Under the pieces are notes generated by a model that was not told where the DNA came from, did not search any database, and saw nothing but the letters and a program-made list of their open reading frames with translations. The translations under genes and the position numbers were made by a program. Below are positions 10,082 through 21,400 of a DNA stretch of 64,000 bases, piece by piece (within the stretch, counting starts at the first letter, position 1; the number at the start of each line of letters is the position of its first letter). Location of the stretch: assembly GCA_006386115.1 (NCBI GenBank), contig VFIW01000087.1, positions 1 through 64,000 of the forward strand, written 5' to 3'. The stretch comes from Globisporangium splendens (Eukaryota > Oomycota > Peronosporomycetes > Pythiales > Pythiaceae).

Positions 10082-13000
10082 AAGCTCGTTTGACTCTGCC
10101 GCCGCTGCCTCCGCCAACACGGATTCCAACACCTCCCGCATCAACAAGTTCGAAGGAACCAACTTCCACGCGTGGAAGTTCAAGATGCAGATGGTGCTGG
10201 AAGAACGTGACCTGTGGGAGGTCGTCAGCGGGGAAGTGAAGCTCGAGCACTGCGTGAGCGAGATGGACCAAGCGACGTTCAAGAGGAAGTCTCGCAAGGC
10301 GATGGCGATCATCTGCCTCGCGATGGAAGACTCGCAACTGCCGTTGGTGCGCTCGTCGAGTGGTGCGCACGATGCATGGTCGAAGCTGGAAGATCACTTC
10401 GAGAAGAAGAGCCTCGCTAACAAGCTCTTTCTTCGTCGTCGTTTCTTCACGACCATGATGGAAGAAGGTGATGATGTGCTCGCGCACATCAACAAGGTCA
10501 AGACTCTGGCGGAGCAGCTCGACGCGGTCGGCGCTCCGGTCAGCGAGGAAGACTTGGTAATCACGCTTCTCGGAAGCCTGAGCGAGTCGTACCAGTTCCT
10601 CATCACGGCGTTGGAATCGCGTTCCGACACGTTGACGTGGGAGCTCGTGACGTCTCGGCTCCTCCATGAAGACATGAAGCGCAAGGAACAAGGCGGCGAC
10701 GGGGTCGCTGCTGGCCAAGCGTTCATGACGGGCGACAAGAAGCGCAGTGCGCGGCCAGGCAAGAAGACCGGCGCGTGCAACTACTGCGGCAAGATGGGTC
10801 ATTGGATCGCGGAGTGTCCCTCGCGGATCCATGACAACGCGAACCGGCAACGTCCACAGCGTGCGAATGTGGCGCACAACCAAGATGAAGACTCGGGCGA
10901 CTTCCTGTTTGCAGTCGGCAAGGGGAGCGGCGACGGCGCCAAGAACCCGACATGGCTCATCGACTCGGGTGCGACGCAGCACATGTCGTACTCGAAACGG
11001 TTCATGATCAACTACAAGAACATCGATCCAGTCGACGTGCATCTCGCAGACGACGGTGTCGTGCAAGCGATCGGCAGCGGCGACATCGTGATGACAATGA
11101 AGACTCCAAGCGGCGACAAGAAGGGTGTGCTCACGAATGTGTGGCACATCCCCAAGCTGACGCGCAACCTGTTCTCGGTCGGCCGATTCACGAAGGACGT
11201 CGCGCCGATGACGTTCGACACCAGTGTCTGCTATGCGAACCTCAAGGGCCAGAAGTGGAAGGTCGGCGAGCGCGCAGGCAAGGGTCTGTTCAAGTTGTGC
11301 ATGACACCTGTGAAGACAGAGTTGGCGAGAGTCGCAAGCGCTGCTGCGGATATTCCGCGAGCTGGTAAGTCGTATTTGTGGCATCTCCGACTCGGTCACA
11401 TCGGCCACGGCGGTCTCGACGCGATTGTGAAGCAAAAGCTCGGCATCGGCATCGACATCACGTCGGTGAACAAGTGGGAGCTCTGCGGCGGATGTGCGCT
11501 CGGCAAGCAGACGCGTGTGAGTTTCCAGTCGACTGCGCCAGAGCGTGCCAAGAATGTGCTCGACGTCGTGCACAGCGATGTGTGTGGTCCGATGCAGACG
11601 TCGACATTCTCCGACAAGCGATACTTCGTGACGTTCATCGACGACAAGTCGCGGTTCTGTGTGGTGTTCCTGCTTCGCAGCAAGTCGGAAGTGCTGGACA
11701 AGTTTGTGCAGTTCGTCAAGTTTGCGGAGACCCAGACCGGAAGGCGCGTGAAGGTGCTTCGGAGTGACAACGGCGACGAGTACGTGTCCAACAAGTTCGC
11801 CGCATTCTGCCGTGATCGAGGCATCGTGCAGCAGTTCACGCCGCCATACACGCCGCAGCTCAACGGAGTGGCCGAGCGTATGAATCGGACGTTGGTCGAG
11901 AGTGCGCGCTGTATGCTCGAGCATGCCGGTCTGTCCAAGCAGTACTGGGGTGAAGCAGTGGCGACGGCGGCGTTTCTGCGCAATCGGTGTCCGACGCGGG
12001 CGATCGGTCACGACAAGTCCCCACACGAGGTGTGGACGCAGAAGAAGCCGTTGTTGAAAAATCTGAAGGTCTTCGGGTGCCACGCGTACGTGCACGTGCC
12101 AAGCGAGAAGCGGTCGAAGCTCGACGCGCGGTCGGTGTTATGCCGTTTCCTCGGCTACTCCGACCACGAGAAGGCGTATCGGTTCGAGGAGCTGTCGAGC
12201 GGTCGGATCGTCGTGAGTCGCGACGCGCAGTTCATGGAAGACACGTTCGACAGCGGCAAGCGCACTCAAATCGGCAGCAAGGCAGTCGAGTTTCGTGACG
12301 CGGATGAAGCGACCGACGGTGAAGGCGACGACGACCATGACTACGAGGAGAGCGACGAAGACATGGGCGAGCAGCCGGCGGAGCCAGTACCGACGCACGA
12401 GAGACCGTCAGAGCCAAGACCGACGAACGAGCGGCCGCAATGGCAGCAACGGCAAACGCCACGTCAGCAGCCACAGCGACCGCAACAACCGAATGTCGAG
12501 TACCCACCGGGGTCCAAGCGCCACTCGCGGACGCACTCGCTTGAAGTTCTGTCGGAGCCGCCCGTGGAGAAGCGTTATGGACGCGTGGGTCGTACAAGTG
12601 GAGCAAGTTCGACGCCAGCACCAGGTCCAAGGTAATCGCTCGATGACATGTCGGCGCTACTCGCGTCGATTGAAGAAGAAGAAGAAGAATGCGCTCACGT
12701 CGTGTATTCAGTGGGAGATTTGCCGACGTCGTTCGAGTCTGCGATGGAATCCAGCGACGCGAGCAAGTGGATGGAAGCATGCGACTCCGAGTTCATGTCG
12801 CTATGCAAGAACGAGACATGGGAGCTCGTGCCATTGCCACGTGGCCGCAAGGCCATCAGCAGCAAGTGGGTGTTCAAGGTGAAGGAGACCGTCGAAGGTC
12901 TCATCGAGCGATACAAGGCGCGCCTCGTGGCGAAGGGATTCCTACAGAAGTACGGCGTGGACTTCGAGGAGACATTCGCGCCGGTGGCCAAGTTTGCATC

Positions 13001-14276
13001 GATCCGGATCACCTTGAGCATCGCAGCACAGTACAAGCTCGTGCTGCACCAGATGGACGTCAAGACGGCATTCCTCAACGGCTTGCTCGAGGAAGAGATC
13101 TACATGAAGCAGCCCGTGGGATTCGTCGACCCCAAGTATCCCAACCATGTGTGCAAGCTCAAGCGCGCGTTGTACGGTATCAAGCAGTCGCCTCGCATGT
13201 GGAACCACACCATCGACGAGTTCATGCGCAAGATCGGCTTCACCAAGTGCGAGATGGACCACTGCGTGTACGTCAAGCGTGACGACAAGGCCACGATGTT
13301 CGTGGTACTCTACGTCGACGACCTCATCCTCGCGTGCAACGGCATGGATCTGCTCGCGGCGACCAAGCGTGCGTTGAGTGAGCGCTTTGAGATGTCCGAC
13401 CTCGGTGAGCTCAAGTACTGCCTCGGCATGGAAGTCGAGCGTGATGACAAGTCGGGCGACGTGTCGATGCGGCAAACCAAGTTCGTGCAGTCGATCCTGA
13501 GCAAGTTCGGCATGCAAGACTGCAAGCCCGTGAAGACACCACAAGACCCCGGACTGAAGTTGACCAAGAGCATGTGCGAAGGTGGTTGCAAGCACGACGA
13601 CACCATGAAGGGTGTGCCGTACCGCAGTGCCGTCGGCGCTGCGATGTACTTGATGGCTGGTACTCGTCCAGACCTCGCCGCGGCCGTGGGCACGCTGAGT
13701 CAGTTCGCCTCCGACCCGTGTCCGACGCACTGGCAAGCCCTCAAGCGCGTGCTCCGTTACCTGCAAGCGACTCCGACGCACGGCATTCGTTTCTCCGGCT
13801 CTGGCGATGGCAAGCTGATCGGCTACTCGGACGCGGACTGGGCGGGCGACATCGAGACTCGACGCAGCACCAGCGGCTACGTGTTCGTACTCAACGATGG
13901 CTGCATCAGCTGGCGCAGCAAGAAGCAGCGCACCGTGGCTCTCTCGTCAACCGAAGCCGAGTACATGGCGCTGTCGGAAGCGACCCAAGAGGCAGTGTGG
14001 CTCAAGGCGTTCATGCGTGAGCTCGGCGAAGATGCGGGCGACGGTGCGTTGACGGTGTTCGAAGACAACCAAGGCGCGATCGCGTTGGCCAAGAACCCCG
14101 AGTTCCACAAGCGCACCAAGCACATCGACATCCGCTACCACTTCGTGCGCGAGAAGGTCGAAGACGGTCAAGTGGTGCTGGAGTACTGTCCGACACAAGA
14201 GATGCTCGCAGACCTCATGACGAAGCCGATCGCCACCGCGCAGTTCGACACTCTCCGCACCAAGTTGGGCATCTAA
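10074..14276 (+). CDS. Copia polyprotein (Gag-PR-IN-RT-RNase H), one internal stop
   Basis: A single frame of about 1,400 codons is broken only by TAA at 12,633-12,635. Related copies read TCA (Ser) there, so the stop is a C-to-A change. Domains: Gag N-terminus; CCHC knuckle [14 protein letters not shown] (about residue 235); protease [12 protein letters not shown] (about 295); pre-integrase [14 protein letters not shown]; integrase with [15 protein letters not shown] and GVAERMNRT supplying Asp, Asp and Glu (about 500-600); RT with YVDD (about 1,080); RNase H with SSTEAEYMA (about 1,290). A poly-Glu GAA run lies between integrase and RT. The start is the ATG in the PBS. Without the stop the element looks autonomous, and the two halves could still be complemented in trans. 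Confidence 0.93.
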
Positions 14277-14286
14277 GTCGCTATCG

Positions 14287-14299
14287 AGTCGAGCGGGGG
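14287..14299 (+). other. Copia-2 polypurine tract
   Basis: The G-rich tract GTCGAGCGGGGG lies immediately before the 3' LTR TGTTGG, the expected position for plus-strand priming. Confidence 0.75.
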
Positions 14300-14631
14300 T
14301 GTTGGTAAGACACCTCGATCTGCGACGGTGTGATTACCGGTACCACCGGTATCTACCAGTTGTACTAACCTTCACTCTTGGCATCACCATTATTCCGATG
14401 GTTGCACCATTTGATTACGACAGGTACGATATGGGTGTGGGTTCGGAATCTGATCCGTACCCACCATCTGTTTATGTAGAAGATTCTTTGTGGATAGTAC
14501 AGACAAGTATCCAGAAAAGAATCCAGAAGGCTTAGATGTAGCAAGCAGCAGCACGCATGCATGCGAACTAAGGACCTCATTCAATCAATCACTTTGCATT
14601 TTGCATCCCACCACTCAAGCTATTTTCAACA
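14300..14631 (+). repeat. Copia-2 3' LTR (332 bp)
   Basis: It is nearly identical to the 5' LTR, with intact TGTTG...CAACA ends, and is followed by the second TGTAT target duplication at 14,632-14,636. Confidence 0.92.
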
Positions 14632-16197
14632 TGTATCGCTTCCGAGAGTGCCATGCACTCTGCTTCGGTCATTGATAGCGCCACGGTGCGCTGCTTCTTG
14701 CTGCGCCAGCTGATGCAGCCACCGTTGAGCACGAACGCGTGACCGCTGGTGCTGCGTCGAGTATCGATGTCGCCCGCCCAGTTCGCGTCCGAGTAGCCGA
14801 TCAGCTCGCCATCGTCAGAGCCGAAGAAGCAAACGCCGTGTGTCGGAGTCGCTTGCAGGTAACGGAGTACGCGCTTGAGGGTTTGCCAGTGCGTCAGACA
14901 CGGGTCAGCGGCGAATTGGCTCAATGTGCCCACGGCCGCGGCAAGGTCTGGACGAGTACCAACCATCAAGTACATCAGAGCGCCGACGGCACTGCGGTAC
15001 GGCACTCCCTTCATGGTCTCGTCGTGCTTGCAAACGCCTTCGCACATGCTCTTGGTCAACTTCAGTCCAGAGTCTTGTGGTGTCTTCACGGGCTTGCAGT
15101 CTTGTATGCCGAACTTGGTCAGGATCGACTGTGCGAACTTGGTCCGACACATCGACACGTCGTCCGACTTGTCGTCATGCTCGACTTCCACGCCGAGGCA
15201 GTACTTGAGCTCACCGAGGTCGGACATCTCGAAGCGCTCACTCAACGCACGCTTGGTCGCCGCGAGCAGATCTATGTCGTTGCACGCGAGGATCAAGTCG
15301 TCGACGTAGAGCACCACGAACATCATGGCCATGTCGTTACGCTTGATGTACACGCAGTGGTCCATCTCGCATTTGGTGAAGTCGATCTTGCGCACGAACT
15401 CGTCGATGGTCTGGTTCCACATGCGAGGCGACTGCATGAGACCGTACAACGCGCGCTTGAGCTTGCACACATGGTCGGGATACTTGGGGTCGACGAATCC
15501 CACGGGCTGCTTCATGTAGATCTCTTCCTCGAGCAAGCCGTTGAGGAATGCCGTCTTGACGTCCATCTGGTGCAGCACGAGCTTGTGCTGTGCTGCGATG
15601 CTCAAGGTGATCCGGATCGACGCAAACTTGGCCACCGGCGCGAATGTCTCCTCGAAGTCCACGCCGTACTTCTGTAGGAATCCCTTCGCCACGAGGCGCG
15701 CCTTGTATCGCTCGATGAGACCTTCGACGGTCTCCTTCACCTTGAACACCCACTTGCTGCTGATGGCCTTGCGGCCACGTGGCAGTGGCACGAGTTCCCA
15801 TGTCTCGTTCTTGCATAGCGACATGAACTCGGAGTCGCACGCTTCCATCTACTTGCTCGCGTCGCTGGATTCCATCGCAGACTCGAACGACGTCGGCAAA
15901 TCTCCCACTGAATGCACGACGTGAGCACACTCTTCTTCTTCTTCAATCGATGCGAGTAGCGCCGACACGGCATCGAGCGATGACCTCGGACCTGGTACTG
16001 GCGTAGAACTTGCTCCACTTGTACGATCCACGCGTCCATAACGCTTCTCCACGGGTGGCTCCGACAGGGCTTCGAGCGAGTGCGTGCACGAATGGCGCTT
16101 GGACCCCGGTGGGTACTCGACATTCGGCTGCTTCGGCTGTTGTGGTCGCTGGCGCGGAGGTTGCTGTTACTGCCATTGCGACCGCTCGTTCGTCGAT
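14632..16197 (-). pseudogene. Chimeric copia pol (RT-RNase H part), second unit, truncated
   Basis: This continues the pseudogene cut at 9,737 and corresponds to 2,863 to about 4,437 of the first unit. It keeps the RT (YVDD box, [15 protein letters not shown]) and RNase H. A TGG to TAG stop near 15,849 separates them from the upstream Glu-rich linker. At 16,197 the element ends abruptly against the Gypsy-1 LTR, so integrase, protease and Gag of this unit are missing. Confidence 0.88.
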
Positions 16198-16732
16198 TGT
16201 AACCGGACACTCCCGAGTTACGCAGCACGGTACGTGTGTGAGGAAGCGTATGCAACGCTTCTCTCAAGGACTCTGTTCCGAGAGCTGTTGCCTGCTTCCT
16301 GCAGTGCAACAATCGGTTACCTGTAGGTCTCTATAGAGTAACCGTCGATAACCAAAGGCTTTAGTTAACGGTAAAAATGGAACTGTTTATTTGTTGGAGG
16401 TTGCCCTCTATAGGACAACCTGGATTATCTTTATGTAACTATGAACAATAGCAATCTCAAGTGTAATTACTGCCCATGGGGCAATGAGTGGCTATGAAAG
16501 ACTAACGCTAGTTGTCTTATGTGATTGGATGAAATGCATGTTCAATTATATCCAATCGGGGACGCCGTCACTCAGACTGGCTGCCGGCTCCACTGTGAAG
16601 GTTCGAGCAAGTACGACGAACCTCATGGTTCGGTCTTAAACTTGTTGCGCGTACTCTACGTACCGCAAGGTTCTGTTTGGTTGTGTGGCACAACACAAGT
16701 GCGTAACCATGTTACAGTGTAACCCCGTTACA
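16198..16732 (-). repeat. Gypsy-1 LTR, A subtype (535 bp)
   Basis: It runs TGTAACCGG to CCCGTTACA on the plus strand. The C-rich sequence just right of it is, on the minus strand, a GTGGGGGGTGG polypurine tract, identifying it as the 3' LTR of copy 1. The inner half differs from the B subtype at 24,190 and 27,700. Confidence 0.88.
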
Positions 16733-16902
16733 CCACCCCCCACATAAAGTGCGAAACACTCGAAGGGTCGGTGTGAGAAAATGTTGTGGTCATGGTACGA
16801 CTCACGAAGTCGTGATCAGAATTTATCGTGAGAGGCACAGCGAACACGCGTGCAAAGCTCTCCGAGAATTATCATAAAATCACAAGTGTGAACGCACACG
16901 TG

Positions 16903-18438
16903 ATGGCGACGAACAAATCGGGGCGCGAAAAGATCGCCCGAAGCGCGAGCGGTCCTGGAGAAGGACTCGTTCAAAGATTGCAGTGGCTCGACGCTGAGAA
17001 GCGCGAGGCGGCAAGCGCAAAACAACGCGCTGCCGCTGCGATCACGACTGCCACAGTAGACGTGAGCATGAGCGACGTCGAGTCGACTCAACCGAAGGCT
17101 GCTCCTGACGGTGTCAGTGAGCTACAATTTGGCGACCTCCCTGCCATCATGCCGATGAGCAGGACAAGCGACGCCGAAGACGACACGGCAGTCGACTACC
17201 AAGAGTACTCGCCCGAAGAAGGGGAGGAAGGGGAAGACATCACAGTGAAGCTCGGCTCCATCGGCGAGGGGGTCGAGTACGAGGAGTTGCATTACGGGAG
17301 CGGTAGCCCCGAACTGCACGAGTTGGAACGGAATCCCTCGGCAGACGTCTCGATTTATCGGACGGATGAAGAAAATGACGTCGCAAAGACTGTCAAAGAA
17401 AGAGGGAAGGAGGAGGTCATCATTACCAATAATGAGACCGGACTGGAACCACCGCGAAAAGGTTCCGTCCATTATTCGCTTCCCATTATGCCGCCGCCAA
17501 GTTAATGGCCGACAGCAAAAACCCCGGCAAATTTACTTGCACAGGCGCGGGTTCCACTCGAGAGGTATGACTCCGAGTTCGCACGATGGCGCGAAGCCGA
17601 TCTGCGAGGACGTGATGGGGCACTACGCGTGCACCCGATCCCGGTTATCCTTTACAAAGGTGAGACCGAGGATCAATATGAAACCGCGTTCTTGGCATCA
17701 AGAACCGGTGTGAAACGTTTTGGCACTGCGCGTACATTGGCCACCGATCCTGGGGCACAACGTAGCCAGCGCATGCAATTCGCTGTGCAGCGCGTACAAA
17801 AGTACCGCGAAGCGACAAAGAGTGATGACCGTGCTCGCACGAGTCTCGGTATTAACAAGCGACAGATGGACGAGTCCCGCTCGCCACCAACGCACGCTCA
17901 AAAGCGGTGACCATGTCGGGAACGTCCTCGAGGAGGCGCTCAGCAGGCTCCCAAGAGCTCTGTGACACATCGTACCCACGCCACTTCACAAGGTAGTGGG
18001 TGTTCCCCTTACGCCGCTGCACACGCAGCAGGCGCTCAACATGGTAGTGGCGCTGTCCCTGCTTGTCAATCAGCGGGACAGGTGGCGCCCTACTTCGCTT
18101 CAGCATCGGTGGTTGCACCAGATGCGGTGGTTCAGATGGTTCACGCGAACGCATCGTCTTTGGGGGCGCTACAGCAAGCCGTCCGTACCCTTCGCCAGCA
18201 ATATCTGGACGAAACCTCGCTGTTGAAGCAGAGGGTGACAGCGCTTGAGACGGAGCTGAAGGAAGCTCGTCAGATGCTGGAGGAGTACCATGTCCGCGGG
18301 AAGCACTTCCACGCGAGGTACGCTCCGCGAGTGAAGACGCTTTGGGAGAGGCACAACGCGCTCGTGTCTCGATGGGCGGCGTCTGAGCCCCCTGATGAGA
18401 CCGACGTTCTCCCGGACTGGGATAAAAATCCACAGTAG
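16903..18438 (+). CDS. Antisense ORF (aORF) of Gypsy-1 copy 1, two stops
   Basis: I do not recognise the family. The frame begins with MATNKS, conserved in all three Gypsy-1 copies, and runs convergent to pol. The first ~315 codons lie outside pol: a charged Ala/Glu/Lys-rich start, an acidic middle (VEYEELHYGSGSPELHELER, PSADVSIYRT) and a basic stretch with HPIPVILYKGETEDQY. A TAA stop lies at 17,503-17,505 (copy 2 reads Glu here) and a TGA at 17,908-17,910. The same frame then stays open to 18,438 across pol, and that part has a coiled coil (LRQQYLDETSLLKQRVTALE). Similarity to the other copies is stronger at the protein than at the DNA level, which suggests past selection. It may be a structural or RNA-binding accessory protein, but nothing shows its function. 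Confidence 0.7.
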
Positions 18439-21400
18439 CGTCATGGTAGCGCTTAAGCAAACCCACGTAGAACACGGGGTGCGTTGCCATTCTCGTTGGG
18501 AGATCGAGCTTGTAATTCAAGTCTCCAATCTTCTCCACAACAGTGTATGGCCCGATGAATCGTGGCAACAACTTACTCCCGCTGGGGAGCGTTGTGACTG
18601 CATCGTTTGGTAGGTTTTTAATGCTTAAAAGCACTTTATCACCCACACAAAACGTTTGTTTGTTCTTTCTACCCGATTTATCGGCGTAGAGCTTTTGCTT
18701 GTCTTGCGCAGCAGCTAGTTGGTCGCGTACGCGACGCAACAATGCTGCGCGCTCATCGACAAATTGGCGCGCCGCGACGGCTTTGTCTTGCTTTTTCGTT
18801 GCTCTCGCAGCGCGTGCTGCAGAGAGATCTATTTCTGCGCCGGTGTGTGACACCGCGCGTCCTTCCATTCGTGGCTGACGCTCACACGAGCAGTCGCCTG
18901 ATTCCGTCTGAGACTGGCTATTTTTAGCACGAGTACCGTAACTCAGTACCGTGGGAGAGCCATCTATAGGGACACGAGTACCGTAACTCAGTACCGTGGG
19001 TGATCCATCTTTAGGGACACGAGTACCGTAACTCAGTACCGTGCCCGACATGTCAATACTCTGCGTGCTGTCCGGTAAGACCGTGACAGATTCGGAACGC
19101 GATCGCACAGGCGGCGCATCGCGCGCGTCCACGTGAGCGGTCGACACCACGTCCGGTGACGGAGATCGCGCGCTCGCATCGAGCGCAGCGAGTTGCCCTC
19201 CCACCGCAGAACGTTCGACGCCCTCGAACAGAGTGGCGGGTACGCGCGGGTGCCGCAGCGAGTTAAAATAGAACGGAGTCACGGCCGTAGAGGCGTGCTC
19301 GCTGCTATTTATAGCAAACTCGGCGTACGGCAGCCAGCGGCTCCAGTCGCGGGGATGATCGACAGCGATGCTGCGAAGAATATCCTCGACGACACGGTTC
19401 ACGCGCTCGGTTTGCCCGTCTGTCTCGGGGTGATCGGCAGTGGACAACGCCAGATCTGTGCCGAGCAGGCGAAAGAGTTCGCGCCAAAAGGCAGCGGTAA
19501 AACGCGGGTCCCGGTCTGATACAATAGACTCGGGCAAGCCGTGATAGCGGAACACGTGCTCTAAAAATAGGCACGCCGTCTCTTGCGCAGTGACATGCTT
19601 GCGCACGGGTGCAACGTGCACCATTTTGCTCAGTCGGTCGACGAACACGACGACGCCTGTGTTGCGCGCCTTGTCTTCCGGGAAACCGAAGACGAAATCC
19701 ATGCTGACCGACTTCCAGCAATCTTGCGGAATCGGCAGCGGATGCAGCGGCGCTTTGTTCTTGCCCGCAGGCTTCACGCGCTGGCACTGTTCGCATGAAC
19801 GTACATAATTGGCCACCCATTTGTATTGGTGTGGCCACCAAAACACATTGGACACTTGCAAGAAGGTCTTTTCACGCCCGAGATGCCCACTCGCTGGTGC
19901 ATCGTGAAACTCATGCAGGATCGAAAGTTTCAGATCCTGGTCATGCGGTACATACACACGCGGGTAATCAAAGTTGGACAGTCGATGCCACAACAACCCG
20001 TCGTGGTAACTAAACCGAGCAAGCTTTGACTCGAGTTTGGCAGGCAATGACTCTTTGGACGAGCCGTCAAAGTGAGCAATCAACAAGCGACATTCATCGT
20101 CCTTTGGATAAAGCGACTGAATGTTGTCCTTGAGCTTTGTTTGCACTCGACTGATGCTCAGATGCATGAGATCAGGAGTGCGCTCCAAACACAGGGCGTC
20201 AGAGCTGCTGTCAGCGCTCGACTCGTAATCTGGACGGCGCGAGAGCGCGTCCGCCAGAACATTTTCCTTTCCCGGCTTGTATTCGACCCGAAAGTTGAAC
20301 TCGGAGAAGAAAGCAAGCCATCGCGCCATTCGCTGCGATAAATGGGGGGAATTAATCGCGGTCCGCAAGGACGCGTGATCCGTGTACACAACGAACGGTG
20401 TCGCACCCAAAAGGTGGACCCTGAACTTCAAGAGAGCGTACTTGATCGCAAGCAGCTCCTTGTCGTGCACAGGATAATTCTTTTCAGCTGCTTTAAGCAG
20501 TCTGCTTTGGTATGATACGACGCGCTCATGGCCGTCATCATCCTTCTGCATCAGTGCACAGCCGATTGCAAAATCGCTGGCATCGCACACGACACTGAAA
20601 GCTTTCGTGTGGTCCGGCAACGCCAGGACAGGAGCGCGAACGAGCGACTCCTTCACGTCAATGAATGCATTCATGACATCATTCGTCCAGTCCCACTCGA
20701 CATCCTTTTTCAAGAGATGCGTGAGCGGACGGACTCTCGCCGCATAGTTGTGGCTGTACTTGTGCAAGTAATTTGCCAAGCCAAGCCACTTGCGCAAGTC
20801 CTTGACATTCTTTGGGATCGGCCAGTCGGCGATCGCCTCGATCTTCTCTGGGTCCGCGCGGACGCCAGCTTTGCCAACATAGCAGCCCAGGATCGGAATC
20901 TCTGAGGCGCCAAAGATGCATTTCTTCAGGTTGCAATACAGACTGTTGTCTCGTAAGCACTGCAACACTGAGCGCAAATGTCTCTTGTGCACGTCAACGG
21001 CACTGAGATCTCCTTCGGCACGACTGTGCGCGAAGATGTCATCGAAATAGCTCGGTGCATACGCGCGATGAGGACGCAGAAGATGCGTTACCAGACGATT
21101 GAACGTCGCTGGTGCATTCTTCAAACCTTGCGGCATAACGAGCCACTCCCACAGCATCCCGCTGGGTGTGCTTACTGCCGTCAAGGGAACGTCACTCTCT
21201 CGCATGAGGATCTGATAGAACCCATCCATCAGATCCAGTGCGGAGAACACTGTCGAGCCGCCCATGGAGTCGATCAAGACATCCTTCCTTGGGATCGGCG
21301 TTTGTGCCGGAATGGTGGCGGCGTTCAGCTTGTTGAAAGCGTGAACAATGCGCCAGCCACCAGTCGCTTTCCGCACACAAAACGTGGGTGAGCTATGTGG

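Larger units (their letters stand above)
9738..14631 (+). mobile_element. Complete Copia-2 LTR retrotransposon (4,894 bp)
   Basis: Two 332-bp LTRs (9,738-10,069 and 14,300-14,631) flank one polyprotein frame. A TGTAT duplication flanks the element, and the empty site exists in the tandem paralogue. By eye the two LTRs differ at only about three positions, one being the second base of the 5' LTR (TATTGG instead of TGTTGG). It is therefore one of the youngest insertions in the window. The order Gag-protease-integrase-RT-RNase H is that of Ty1/copia (Pseudoviridae). Confidence 0.95.

Noticed and set aside
10053..12095. 680-codon minus-strand ORF opposite the complete copia polyprotein
   Set aside because: It arises from codon bias in the phase where first positions face third positions. 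It is lost in degenerate relatives and has no independent coding region.
17908..17910. Idea that the stop in the antisense ORF of copies 1 and 2 marks an intron
   Set aside because: The frame continues without length change and no convincing GT...AG pair brackets the stop. A shorter protein or simple nonsense change is more economical.
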